The notes under the pieces are model-generated. The model was not told the origin of the DNA and did no database searches. It worked only from the letters and a program-made list of their open reading frames with translations. A stretch of 24,480 bases of DNA from NCBI GenBank assembly GCA_963707135.1, contig CAVPOY010000008.1, positions 1 through 24,480 of the forward strand. Reading direction: 5' to 3'. Positions 15,166-22,756 of the stretch are shown piece by piece (position 1 is the stretch's first letter; every line of letters starts with the position of its first letter). The DNA comes from JBGSTR01 sp963707135 (GTDB lineage: Bacteria > Pseudomonadota > Gammaproteobacteria > Chromatiales > Chromatiaceae). Made by a program: the position numbers and the translations under genes.

Positions 15166-15207
15166 CACCGTGACCGGCGTGTGCCGTCCGCGCGTGCGCG
15201 CCCGGCG

Positions 15208-15237
15208 TTGAGCAGCAAAGCCCGTTGGCGATAGAAT
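15208..15237 (+). promoter_or_regulatory. Candidate promoter of tRNA-Thr
   Basis: TTGAGC (15208-15213), an 18-base spacer and TAGAAT (15232-15237) read toward the tRNA, about 40 bases before it. A C/G-rich stretch follows the -10 box, compatible with a stringently controlled discriminator. Confidence 0.5.
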
Positions 15238-15278
15238 CCGGTGCCTCCCCCCACACTCCGGGCGAGTCCCGGAACTCC

Positions 15279-15354
15279 GCTGGCGTAGCTCAGTTGGTAG
15301 AGCAGCTGATTTGTAATCAGCCGGTCGTAGGTTCGAATCCTATCGCCAGCTCCA
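15279..15354 (+). tRNA. tRNA-Thr (anticodon TGT)
   Basis: A 76-base cloverleaf. Acceptor GCTGGCG pairs with CGCCAGC, the D arm has AGCTCAGTTGGTAGAGC, the anticodon stem GCTGA/TCAGC holds loop TTTGTAA with anticodon TGT, and the T arm contains GGTTCGAATCC. Discriminator T and an encoded CCA complete it. It reads ACA codons (and other ACN by wobble). It stands alone, with no further tRNA beside it. Confidence 0.97.
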
Positions 15355-15634
15355 TAAAAACAATAAGTTACTAGGTTTTTTTCGGGTCCCGTTTTCGTTT
15401 GAGTCACCATAGAGTCACCTCGCGGAGCGAATCACGGTTGCGCGCGCGTTCGTAGGATCAGCGAGAAGCGAGCGAGGGCGCATTGGACGAAAGGTCCGTT
15501 CCCCCTTGCGTCCAGTCTTGGCGCCTTCGCGAGACGCTACGGGTCTTGCTGCTCTCCGGTGAGACCCAACAGCCAGACCTGACTTGTCCGAATAGCGGGA
15601 AGTCGTGTCGCGCACTCGCATACCAAGCGTGTCG

Positions 15635-15657
15635 AAAAGGACCACGTGGTCCTTTTT
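15635..15657. terminator. Perfect palindrome with T-tract, bidirectional terminator-like
   Basis: AAAAGGACC, ACGT, GGTCCTTTTT: the first 22 bases are a perfect palindrome and the right end has five Ts, with matching As on the left. It has the shape of an intrinsic terminator in both directions, but no gene clearly ends here; the tRNA is 280 bases upstream. It may be left over from a lost gene. Confidence 0.5.
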
Positions 15658-16173
15658 GCCGCGAAGCGTGACCGATACAACCATCCGGTAGATAGAGTCC
15701 CAGCACGGCGCCTGACTGTCAGGTCAAGGGCCGCAAAGGTTGCGGCTGGGCGCTGCACCAGGGGGTTTCGGGCGGGACGGCAACAACGAGGGCCGGTCGC
15801 GGATGGTCCGAAACCGCCGAGAAGACGGTGGCTTCGAACGGAAGACGGCCGGATCTCAACGACTAGCCCCGCAAGTCGCTGATCTGCGAGGCCACGTAAG
15901 CTCGACTCATGATATATGGGATGACCCGGCGGCCGGAGGGAGAGCGCGAGGTAGTCCGCCAACGTCAGGCATGGGCCGACCTGGGATCGGAGCAATACGG
16001 CCGACTGGATCGCTGGAGCGATGTTGGCCAAGCCGCGCGGCAAGCGAAAAGCATTCCCGTAGCAGCAGGACTTGCCCGCGGTCTGCCCGTAGAAAGCCTC
16101 TCGACCGCGCCTCCTTCGCGCCCTCCGTCAGCTGGTGCAGTGATCCCGCTTCTCGGTAAGCCGCGATTTCTCA

Positions 16174-16193
16174 GCCATACCAAACTGACATTT
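16174..16193. repeat. 20-base motif repeated at 24440-24459
   Basis: GCCATACCAAACTGACATTT here matches GCCATGCCAACCTGACAATT at the right end of the window at 17 of 20 positions, in the same orientation. TGACAWTT occurs again at 24473. Short repeated TGTCA-type motifs occur at the ends of IS21-family elements; whether this is an element end cannot be decided here. Confidence 0.35.
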
Positions 16194-16457
16194 TGGCGCC
16201 GTTGCTGGGTCGTGCCGCCCAAGTGAAACGCCAGACGCAGGACGCCTGCTGGTCGATCATTGTTCGCTATCGGCCTGTCGGACTTGGGGGATCGGAGCGA
16301 GGGAGTGGGAGGGCGAGGACAGTTTGGTCCGGATTCGAGGCGCATCGTGGGTGCCGTGTAACGAGACTCCGGGCCGAAATGGACCGCGCGCCCAGTTCCG
16401 CAGCCGGTTCATCCCAAGCCCCACGGGCTGCCAAAGCCGCCTTTTTCACTGACCACG

Positions 16458-17134
16458 ATGACCAGCGCGATCCTCACCGACATCGAAGGCACCACCACCC
16501 CCATCACCTTCGTGACCCAGGTGCTCTATCCCTTCGCGCGCGGGAGGTTGCCTGACTTTCTGCGCGAGCGGGCGAACGACCCGGAGGTGGCGAGGATCGT
16601 CGCCGAGGTCCAGTCCGAGGCGGGCGGGCCGATGGACCTCGAGGGCGTGATCGACCAGCTGTTGGGCTGGATGGACGCGGATCGCAAGGCGGCGCCGTTG
16701 AAGGATCTTCAGGGGATCATCTGGGAGCAGGGCTACCGTGACGGTGCGCTTCGGACCCAGATGTACGAGGACGCGGCGCAGTGGCTCAGGCGGTGGCACG
16801 CTGCCGGGCTCGGACTCTATGTATTCTCATCCGGTTCGGTGCAGGCCCAGCGGTCCATCTTCGCGAACACCGATCACAGCGACCTGGGCACATTCTTCTC
16901 GGGCTACTTCGACACTCGGGTCGGCCACAAGCGCGAGCCCGCCTCCTACCGCCGTACCGCCGAGGCCATCGGTCTGCCGCCGGGGGAGATCCTGTTCCTC
17001 TCCGACGTGCGCGAGGAGCTCGACGCCGCCCGCACTGCGGAGATGCGGACCACCTGGCTGGTTCGGGAGCGTGCCCCGCGGGTCCCCCTGCCGCGCATCG
17101 CCAGGCCCGAAGCTTCGACTCCGTGTCCGTCTAA
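16458..17134 (+). CDS. mtnC: Acireductone synthase (enolase-phosphatase E1), frameshift near 17072
   Basis: A HAD-superfamily enzyme of the methionine salvage pathway that enolises and dephosphorylates 2,3-diketo-5-methylthiopentyl-1-phosphate. The nucleophile motif is LTDIEGTTTPITFV (Asp8), then LLGWMDADRKAAPLKDLQG, LQGIIWEQGYRDG, YVFSSGSVQAQ (HAD motif II Ser), YFDTRVGHKREPASY (motif III Lys) and LFLSDVREELDAA (motif IV). Near 17072 one base is missing: an extra G in CGGGAG leads from WLVRE into HRQARSFDSVSV and a stop at 17134, giving 225 residues, the family length. As read, the frame instead runs on through the antisense of murF. No other salvage gene (mtnB, mtnA, mtnP) is adjacent, which is unusual because mtnB often neighbours mtnC. 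Confidence 0.9.
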
Positions 17135-17210
17135 GGCGGCTCAGGCCCCCGGGCGCGGTGCCGCGGCGATCGAGGGACCGCAGAATCGTGTCCAGGCGGG
17201 CGGCGGCGCC

Positions 17211-18596
17211 CTACGGCTCCACGCCGCCCCCGAAGCGCCGCTCGATGGCCGGCAGCAGCCGCTCGAGGGCGAGGCCGCGCGACCCCTTGATCAGCACGAC
17301 CTCACCTGGCTCGAGGCTCGCGGCCACCCGGTCCGCGATGTCCTCGGACCAAGCGGCCTCGACGCTCAACCGACCCGTTACAGCGCCCGCGTCCGGCGCC
17401 ATCTCTGCCAAAGCCTCGGCGAATTGGGGCCCGATGAAGATGCAGCGCCCGGCGATCCGGGTAGCCAGCTCGGCGATGGTCCTGTGGGCCGCTGCCGCGC
17501 TGTCCCCGAGCTCCAGCATGTCGCCCAGGATGGCCACTCGCGGGGCCTGCCAGCCCTGAAGCATGGTGAGCGCCGCCCGCATGGAGCTCGGATTGGCGTT
17601 GTAGGCATCGTTGATGACGGTCGGGCGCGCCGGTTCCTGCGCGAACAAGACCTCCCCGCGCATGGGGGCGTGCCCGGCGGTGGTGAGCGCCGCGCCAATG
17701 GTCGCGTCGGCGACACCGAACAGACGGGCGACGGCGGCCGCCGCGGACGCGTTGAGGCGATTGTGCTCCCCGGGCAGCGGCAGGGCGTCCGCGAGTGGGT
17801 CGAGATCGAAACGGCGGATCTCCGCGGGTGCCTCCGCTGGCAGGTCGAGGGGGACGGGCAGACGGTGCTCTGCTGGCAGCAGTGCCGTGCCGCCCGCCGC
17901 CACCCAGGGCAGCAGCGCCGACTCTTCTCGGGCGACCCCCCGGAGATCGCCGAAGAACTCAACGTGCTCCTCCCCGACCCCGGTGACGACGGCGATGTCT
18001 GGCCGAACCAGGGCGGACAGTGCGGCGATCTCGCCGGGGTGGTTGGTGCCGACCTCACAGGTCACGAAATCGTGCTCGGGCCGCGCCCCGAGCAGTGTCA
18101 GCGGCACGCCGAGGTGGTTGTTGAAGCTCTTCGGGCTCTGGGTTCCGGTGAGCCCAGCGTGGGTCAGGACGTGGTGGATCAGGTGACGGGTGGTGGTCTT
18201 GCCATTGGAGCCCGAGACGCTGATCACGCGGCACCCGCCGGCGCCCAGCAGGTCCCGGTAGCGACTGGCCAGCGCCTGCAGGGCACTCACGGTGGAGTCG
18301 ACCCGAAGCACGGCCAGGGGCGCGCCGTCTGTCGGGGCGAGCGCCTGGCTGGCGGTCGGGTCGCGCTGGACCAGGGCGAGCCGTGCGCCGGCGAGCTGTG
18401 CCTGGGCCAGGAAGTCGTGACCGTCGAAGCGTTCCCCGGCGATGGCCACGAAGGCCTGCCCGGGCTCGAGCGTCCGGGTGTCGATGCCGATGCCGGTGAG
18501 CGTCTCCAGCGGGTCGCCGGGGGGAATCAACCAACGGCCATCGGTGATTGCCGCGAACGAGGCGGGGCTCCAGAAGGGCGGTGTGTCGAGGCTCAT
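17211..18596 (-). CDS. murF: MurF-like UDP-N-acetylmuramoyl-tripeptide--D-alanyl-D-alanine ligase
   Basis: A 461-residue Mur ligase. After the N-terminal substrate domain (IDTRTLEPGQAFVAIAGERF) come the P-loop VSGSNGKTTT (129-136), the FNNHLGVPLTLL motif typical of MurF, and CEVGTNHPGEIAALSALVRP with GVGEEHVEFFGDLRGVAREE. The C-terminal domain has INDAYNANPSSMRAAL, the MurF signature, and ILGDMLELG. MurF adds D-Ala-D-Ala to the cell-wall precursor in the cytoplasm. The EVGTNHPGEI and EEHVEFFGDL wording differs from the common proteobacterial form and recalls planctomycete-type sequences, so this may be a second, acquired MurF outside the cell-division cluster. The ATG at 18596 is preferred over one 48 bases upstream that adds a proline-rich stretch. 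An IS630 element ends 34 bases before the start. Confidence 0.88.
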   Translation of the reverse strand: MSLDTPPFWSPASFAAITDGRWLIPPGDPLETLTGIGIDTRTLEPGQAFVAIAGERFDGHDFLAQAQLAGARLALVQRDPTASQALAPTDGAPLAVLRVDSTVSALQALASRYRDLLGAGGCRVISVSGSNGKTTTRHLIHHVLTHAGLTGTQSPKSFNNHLGVPLTLLGARPEHDFVTCEVGTNHPGEIAALSALVRPDIAVVTGVGEEHVEFFGDLRGVAREESALLPWVAAGGTALLPAEHRLPVPLDLPAEAPAEIRRFDLDPLADALPLPGEHNRLNASAAAAVARLFGVADATIGAALTTAGHAPMRGEVLFAQEPARPTVINDAYNANPSSMRAALTMLQGWQAPRVAILGDMLELGDSAAAAHRTIAELATRIAGRCIFIGPQFAEALAEMAPDAGAVTGRLSVEAAWSEDIADRVAASLEPGEVVLIKGSRGLALERLLPAIERRFGGGVEP

Positions 18597-18630
18597 GGGT
18601 GAAAGGGGTCGGGGGTCCGGGGGTCGGCTA

Positions 18631-19970
18631 GTACATCTGGGCAAAAGTCATGATGCTAGTTTTCAGGCGGCGAGAGGCTTTGCCTGGTAGGTCCAGCGAA
18701 AGGGCTTTGCCATGGTGCGGTTGAAGTACTCGATGAAGGCGTTGAGCTTGCCTGTCAGATCCTCAGTGGAGGAGAAGTTGCCGCGGCGGATGACCTTTCG
18801 TGCCCGGATCGAGAACCAGATTTCGATCTGGTTCAGCCATGAGCAATGTTTTGGCGTGTAGTGGAAGACGATGCGATGGCTTGGATCACGCAGAAACGCC
18901 TCACGGCTCGCCATGGACTGGAGGATCCCGCACTTGCCCTTGACGCCGAGGTCCCCTTGGTAGCCGATTTCCCCTGCCACGAGCCGCACCACCGCCTCCG
19001 AGCAATGGGTGTTGAGATTGTCCATCACCAGGTGCCAGGCGGTGGTCTTGGCGCGCCGTGCGAACAACCGCCCGAGGTAGCGGGCGAAGTCCTCCTCGGT
19101 GCGGGTCTGCCCGATGTCGGCGAACACCTCGCCGGTGGCCACATGGAAGCCGCCGATCAGCGTTTGCGTGCCGTGGCGGATGTACTCGAACTCCTGATGC
19201 TCGCCGCCCCGGGCGCATCGGCAGGGTTGGGGCCGCACGCTCCAGCGCCTGAATCCCGGTCATCTCATCGATGGAAACCGTCTCCATGCCGGCGCGACGG
19301 CGTTCACCAGCCTGGCGATAGGTCTCGCAGATGTCATGGCATTTCTCGGCAAAGCGCTCATCGTGCTTTGCCGTCAGCCAGCCGCGCACGCGATGCGCTT
19401 GCCGGCTGGCATCTTTTTAAAAAGTGGCCGATGGCCCGAGGTGAGATGGACTGGGCAATGCCGCGTTTGACCGCTTCCTCGGCCAGCTCCCGTTGCGTCC
19501 AGTGCGTCATCGCTCGATTGCAGTCCTCGGGACGCTCGCAGGCGATAGCCACCATCGCGCACACCTGCTCGGGTGAGTATGTTGCCGGAGCGCCGGATCG
19601 CGGCAGATCGCTGAGGCGTGCCACCACATCCTCCTCGTCTGCCTCGCGCCAACGCCGCCGCCAGATCTGCACCGTGGTCCGCGCGATGCCCAATCGCCGC
19701 ATGGTCTCGTGCACACCGACCCCTTCGCTGGCCAGAAGGACAATGCGCGCTCGCACAACCTGTTGCTGCGGACTGGTTCGCTTGCGCACGATCGCTTCGA
19801 GTTCTTCCCGATGTTGTTCACTGACTTCGAGTGCTGCGGCAGTGAGTCGAGCCATGGTTCTCGCTGTGTCGCCGAGTTCTCCCCGGCTTTCCTCTCCGTA
19901 TAAACCACTTACAGAGCATGTTACAGCATTCTCTTAAGAAATGGCTTTAGACAATTTCGCCGCGGTGTAC
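18631..19970 (-). mobile_element. IS630-family insertion sequence with TA target duplication
   Basis: The element is 1340 bases. Inward ends GTACATCTGGGCAAAAGT (left) and GTACACCGCGGCGAAATT (right, complement) agree at 13 of 18 positions. TA at 18629-18630 and 19971-19972 is the duplicated target; the outer sequence on both sides gives GGC-TA-GCC, i.e. a CTAG core, the preferred target of IS630. The transposase occupies nearly the whole element, its stop 32 bases from the left end. The ends were deduced by eye, and the degenerate inner parts make the exact limits slightly uncertain. Confidence 0.75.
18663..19855 (-). CDS. IS630-family transposase, two single-base frameshifts (19412-19416 and 19207-19210)
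   Basis: The N-terminal part has the helix-turn-helix MRRLGIARTTVQIWRRRWRE and a second DNA-binding segment TQRELAEEAVKRGI. The catalytic DDE triad is complete: VSIDEMTGIQALE (Asp), LVMDNLNTHCS (Asp) and CSWLNQIEIWFSIRARK (Glu). EFEYIRHGTQTLIGGFHVAT is typical of the family. The first break is in a run of five A (coding strand): with four the protein reads GHFLKDASRQAHRVRGWLTA. The second is in GGGG: with three it reads LPMRPGGEHQEFEYIRHG. Repaired length is 396 residues. Both breaks need one base fewer, unlike the minus-one programmed slippage of two-frame IS elements. The element may therefore be active in the real genome. Confidence 0.85.
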
Positions 19971-19972
19971 TA

Positions 19973-20763
19973 GCCTGCCCAGTCGCCGCGCTGCGCCCGC
20001 GGCACCCAAGCCATGCACAACCCTGGTGGCCCTCCGCTGCGTGGGGCATGGCTGGAGGCCGGCTGCGGCGCTTCGAGCACAGTTTCCAGCCGCCACTACT
20101 GGCCCGGAAACTCCGTGGTGCGGCATATCCCTCGGCTGTCAGCCCTGCTGAGAAGGTGTCGACGTTGGTGCCGGCCATCGATGTGTAGCCCTCGCAGTGC
20201 TCAGGCTGTGTGAGAGGACGGTCGCTGGGTCCGACGGCCTCGCCAGTGCTACCCCTGAACGAGCGCCCAACCGACGCTCTACGTCTTCGCAAACGGACCC
20301 CCTGACCCTCGCAAGGGCCGCCGCTGCCACCGTATGCATTCTCGACGACGGTGCCCAGGCTGCTGATCCCGAGATACTGTCGTCATGGCGATGCATCTGC
20401 CGCTGTCGTCTAGCTGCGACCAATCGCGGTCGGTACAGACGGTCAACGGAGCCTCTCGGGCGAACTCCGGACTGGCCGAGATCGGCTAACACCTGCCTCT
20501 CGCGTCGACTTCGACGACCGGCAGGAGTCGGCCAAGTCCGGACGTCCAGCCCTGCAAGTGGGGCGACTGGTAAACCCCGGATTGCTGCCGCTCGGAGCCC
20601 ACGTCATGGGTGACCGCGAAGGACGCATTGCCGTCGCTGACCGCCGAAGCGACGATCCGGAAGAGGTTCCACAAAGCGGACGTTGCGCGGCGATCTTCCG
20701 CAGGCGGTTTCATCCTGTGGTGATCCAGCAATTCCCGCTCAGGCAACAGGTTATTCCCGTCCC
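19973..20763. other. Gene-free stretch between IS630 and the IS91-like remnant
   Basis: About 790 bases with only short overlapping frames, none with a family motif, ribosome-binding site or consistent codon bias. A leftward frame over 19980-20290 contains TSMAGTNVDTFSAGLTAEGY, which I do not recognise. The position between two transposon traces suggests decayed mobile DNA. I see no tRNA, array or clear repeat. Confidence 0.5.
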
Positions 20764-20973
20764 GTGGACGCAAACACGAGCGCTGCGTTGATCACCGATG
20801 CCGCACCCGTCGAGCAGATCTTAACCCACATCGGCGAGCCACCACGCCCGCCCCAAGTCGCCCCCGCCCGCGGACCGCCCGCCTGGGACGATGGTCCAGA
20901 GCTGGTGCCGGACTGGGACCTCTTCGGCCAGCCCGAGCCCGACTTCGAGTTTGACCAGCGCGTCTCCTGGTAA
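20764..20973 (+). pseudogene. C-terminal remnant of an IS91-like transposase
   Basis: About 69 codons in one frame ending at TAA 20971-20973. The frame reads AALITDAAPVEQILTHIGEP, then VAPARGPPAWDDGPELVPDW and PDFEFDQRVSW. The pattern ITD-x-x-x-V-x-x-IL-x-H-(I/L)-G-x-P, then PARGPP, and finally D(F/Y)xFDQxVSW is the C-terminal tail I recall from IS91-type (Y2, zinc-finger) transposases. Nothing upstream in any frame gives the rest, so this is a truncated fragment. A hairpin starts one base after its stop. The match is from memory and the fragment is short. Confidence 0.55.
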
Positions 20974-20974
20974 C

Positions 20975-20998
20975 CGCCATCTTTTGCCACAGATGGCG
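20975..20998. terminator. Hairpin at the end of the IS91-like remnant
   Basis: CGCCATC (20975-20981) and GATGGCG (20992-20998) pair perfectly around a 10-base loop, starting one base after the transposase stop. IS91-type elements have a hairpin near their replication-termination end, so this may be that end; a plain terminator is the alternative. Confidence 0.4.
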
Positions 20999-21141
20999 TC
21001 GTCAGCCCGGGCCACGTGGCTCAAGAGCCCCCAGGACCGCGACGGCGGCGAAGCCTGGTGTACAGCGACGAGCAATTTGGATGAACAACACCTTAGATTC
21101 CTGAAGCGTCCGGACGCATACCGCTGGATCGTTGCCGTTGC

Positions 21142-21177
21142 GAAGCAGCGGCGGCACGCAGTGCCTTCCGCTGCTTC
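21142..21177 (-). terminator. Long hairpin downstream of the DUF1254 operon
   Basis: Outer arms GAAGCAGCGG (21142-21151) and CCGCTGCTTC (21168-21177) enclose an inner GGCAC/GTGCC stem with a GCA loop, about 15 base pairs in all. It begins 14 bases beyond the stop of the downstream DUF1254 gene. There is no T-run on the leftward side, so it may protect the mRNA 3' end rather than terminate on its own. Confidence 0.5.
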
Positions 21178-21191
21178 GGGGCGCTGCTTAC

Positions 21192-22712
21192 CTAGTTGAC
21201 CAGTTCGAAATCACCGGGCATCCAGGTCTTGTCGAACCAGGGTTCCAGCGGGCCATACAGGCGCAGCAGCACGTTGTAGCCCTTTCCGGGCATGGTCTGG
21301 ATCCAGTTGCCTTCGTGTCCTTTCGGCGCTTGCGGGCCGAACCACATCGTGTAAGAACCATCGGCATTGGCCTTCACGGACGGGTTGTTGCTGTCCAGGC
21401 CGCCGGTTTTCTGATCGGTTTCAAGTACCGAACGAGTCTGGTTGTCATACACCATGAAAGACCAGAAGTCCTTGGCGGGAACGGGGCCGGGGAGAGTGAC
21501 CTTGTAGGTCTTGCCGCCGTCGAGGTAGTTGCCTTCCGAATCGTGCGCACCGATCGCGTAGACAGAGCCGGTGCCGACCGCCGGCTTGGCCATGGCCGGA
21601 GTGATGGCGGTGGCGTAGTAGTGGAACATGATGCGGTCATCCAGCACCCGCTCGCCGTTGTTCATGAATTCGTGGCTGCCACCCGTGAAGCAGGAGTACC
21701 ACTGGCGCTTGCCCGGATAGAAGTAGGCGCTCTCGTAGCGGGGACGGAACGTGATCGAGCGGGCCGTGGCATTGCCGATGGCCACGCCCTCGGTAAGGAT
21801 CTTCTTCATCCGGGCATCCGGCTCGAACGGCTTGCCCTTCTTGATCCCGATCGCGGCGAACTGGCCCACGATTTCCGGATTGAAGGCATCAGCCGGCTCA
21901 TATTGGACGACGGCGTTCAACTCCGCCCAGTAGTCGTAGTCGTTCGCGTGGATGGTGTTGATCTTCGCACCTGAAGCATTCACGACCCTGCCCCTGGGCG
22001 GGTTGTCCAGCTTGGAGAGGGGATAGATGCGGAACTGCGTTCTAAGGCCCAGCGTGGCCGCCTCCAGGTCGCCGTCCTGGACCAGCGCGCGCAGGAACAT
22101 CCAGTTGCGGTAGGTGGGGGTCTTCACGACGCGGTAGCCGTCGGGAAGCTCACCCTTGTAGTCCGGACCGACAAAGACATACTTGCCGCCCTTGCCAAGG
22201 TTCGGACCGGTTAGCCCGAGGTCGGTGACCCAGCGGAAGAAGGCGTCGTCCACCGCACCGACGAGACGCCCGGCAGGCACTTCCACGATGGCCGGTTCGT
22301 CCTTTACGTTGATCTCGGCAAAGGCGTAGGGCGTGGTCGTCTGGGGCGTCAGGAGCAGGCTTCGGGCGTCGTAGAGCTTTTCCCACAGCACCAGGTCGCC
22401 CGGTTTCGCGCCGGCCTGCTTCAGGCCTTCCAGCATGGCGTAGATGGAGGTGGCCGGAATGCCGTTGAGAAACGCGTCGACGGCGCGAGACAGGTCGATG
22501 AAGTCGTAGGTCTTCCTGACCGTGGCCTCGCTGGGCATGCCGTCAGTGAAGTCAAGTTCACCCAGCATCTCCGTCTGCACCTTGTCCGGTGTGATCAGAC
22601 TCTGCGGCACATCGGCCTTGTACTTGGGTTCGGCAAAGGCGGCTGAAGCGAGCAGCGTGGTCGCGCATACCGCAGCCGCAATGCCGATCGAGAGAGAGTG
22701 GGCAGTCTTCAT
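21192..22712 (-). CDS. Exported DUF1254/DUF1214 domain protein, downstream copy
   Basis: A 506-residue protein with a clear signal peptide (MKTAHSLSIGIAAAVCATTL to about ASAAFA/EP), hence periplasmic or secreted. The N-terminal DUF1254 region includes RKTYDFIDLSRAVDAFLNGI and LLLTPQTTTPYAFAEINVKD, with YVFVGPDYKGELPDGYRVVK. The C-terminal DUF1214 domain contains FWSFMVYDNQTRSVLETDQ and a WFGPQAPKGHEGNWIQTMPG segment ending WFDKTWMPGDFELVN. No biochemical role is established for these domains to my knowledge. AGGA lies eight bases before the ATG. It follows a paralogue after 44 bases and is probably in the same transcript. Codon use is ordinary, though the region is slightly less GC-rich than hemB-aroE. 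Confidence 0.9.
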   Translation of the reverse strand: MKTAHSLSIGIAAAVCATTLLASAAFAEPKYKADVPQSLITPDKVQTEMLGELDFTDGMPSEATVRKTYDFIDLSRAVDAFLNGIPATSIYAMLEGLKQAGAKPGDLVLWEKLYDARSLLLTPQTTTPYAFAEINVKDEPAIVEVPAGRLVGAVDDAFFRWVTDLGLTGPNLGKGGKYVFVGPDYKGELPDGYRVVKTPTYRNWMFLRALVQDGDLEAATLGLRTQFRIYPLSKLDNPPRGRVVNASGAKINTIHANDYDYWAELNAVVQYEPADAFNPEIVGQFAAIGIKKGKPFEPDARMKKILTEGVAIGNATARSITFRPRYESAYFYPGKRQWYSCFTGGSHEFMNNGERVLDDRIMFHYYATAITPAMAKPAVGTGSVYAIGAHDSEGNYLDGGKTYKVTLPGPVPAKDFWSFMVYDNQTRSVLETDQKTGGLDSNNPSVKANADGSYTMWFGPQAPKGHEGNWIQTMPGKGYNVLLRLYGPLEPWFDKTWMPGDFELVN

Positions 22713-22756
22713 GTCGGTGTCCTGTTGCTTTCCTGATTGGGCATCACGCGGCCAGC

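Larger units (their letters stand above)
15355..16457. other. Gene-poor stretch downstream of tRNA-Thr
   Basis: About 1.1 kb without a convincing gene. It begins with an AT-rich patch (TAAAAACAATAAGTTAC) and a T-run, then two direct copies of GAGTCACC three bases apart (15401-15408 and 15412-15419). It also holds the palindrome at 15635-15657 and a motif at 16174-16193 that recurs at the right edge of the window. Open frames here are short, overlap on several strands and show no family signature. No second copy of the tRNA 3' end is present, so there is no direct evidence of an integrated island, although tRNA 3' ends are usual insertion sites. Decayed genes or mobile-element debris are the best guess. 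Confidence 0.5.

Noticed and set aside
14892..15410. A 172-codon minus-strand frame containing GAGDRIRTYDRLITNQLLYQ
   Set aside because: This is the well-known spurious translation of the antisense of a tRNA gene; it overlaps tRNA-Thr at 15279-15354 and the true polyferredoxin start.
15860..15960. Minus-strand GLADQRLAGLVVEI resembling a CtaG-type cytochrome oxidase assembly motif
   Set aside because: Only about a dozen residues match, the surrounding frame has no membrane segments, and a chance match cannot be excluded.
15355..16457. Integrated island with duplicated tRNA 3' end
   Set aside because: No second copy of the T-arm and acceptor sequence and no integrase gene are present in the window.
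17135..18602. Continuation of the mtnC frame to 18602
   Set aside because: After the frameshift near 17072 the frame merely runs antisense through murF and has no family features.
19412..19421. TTTTTAAAAA in the IS630 transposase as a programmed frameshift site
   Set aside because: The shift needed is plus one and a second unrelated slip is also needed at 19207; homopolymer read error explains both and the six other breaks.
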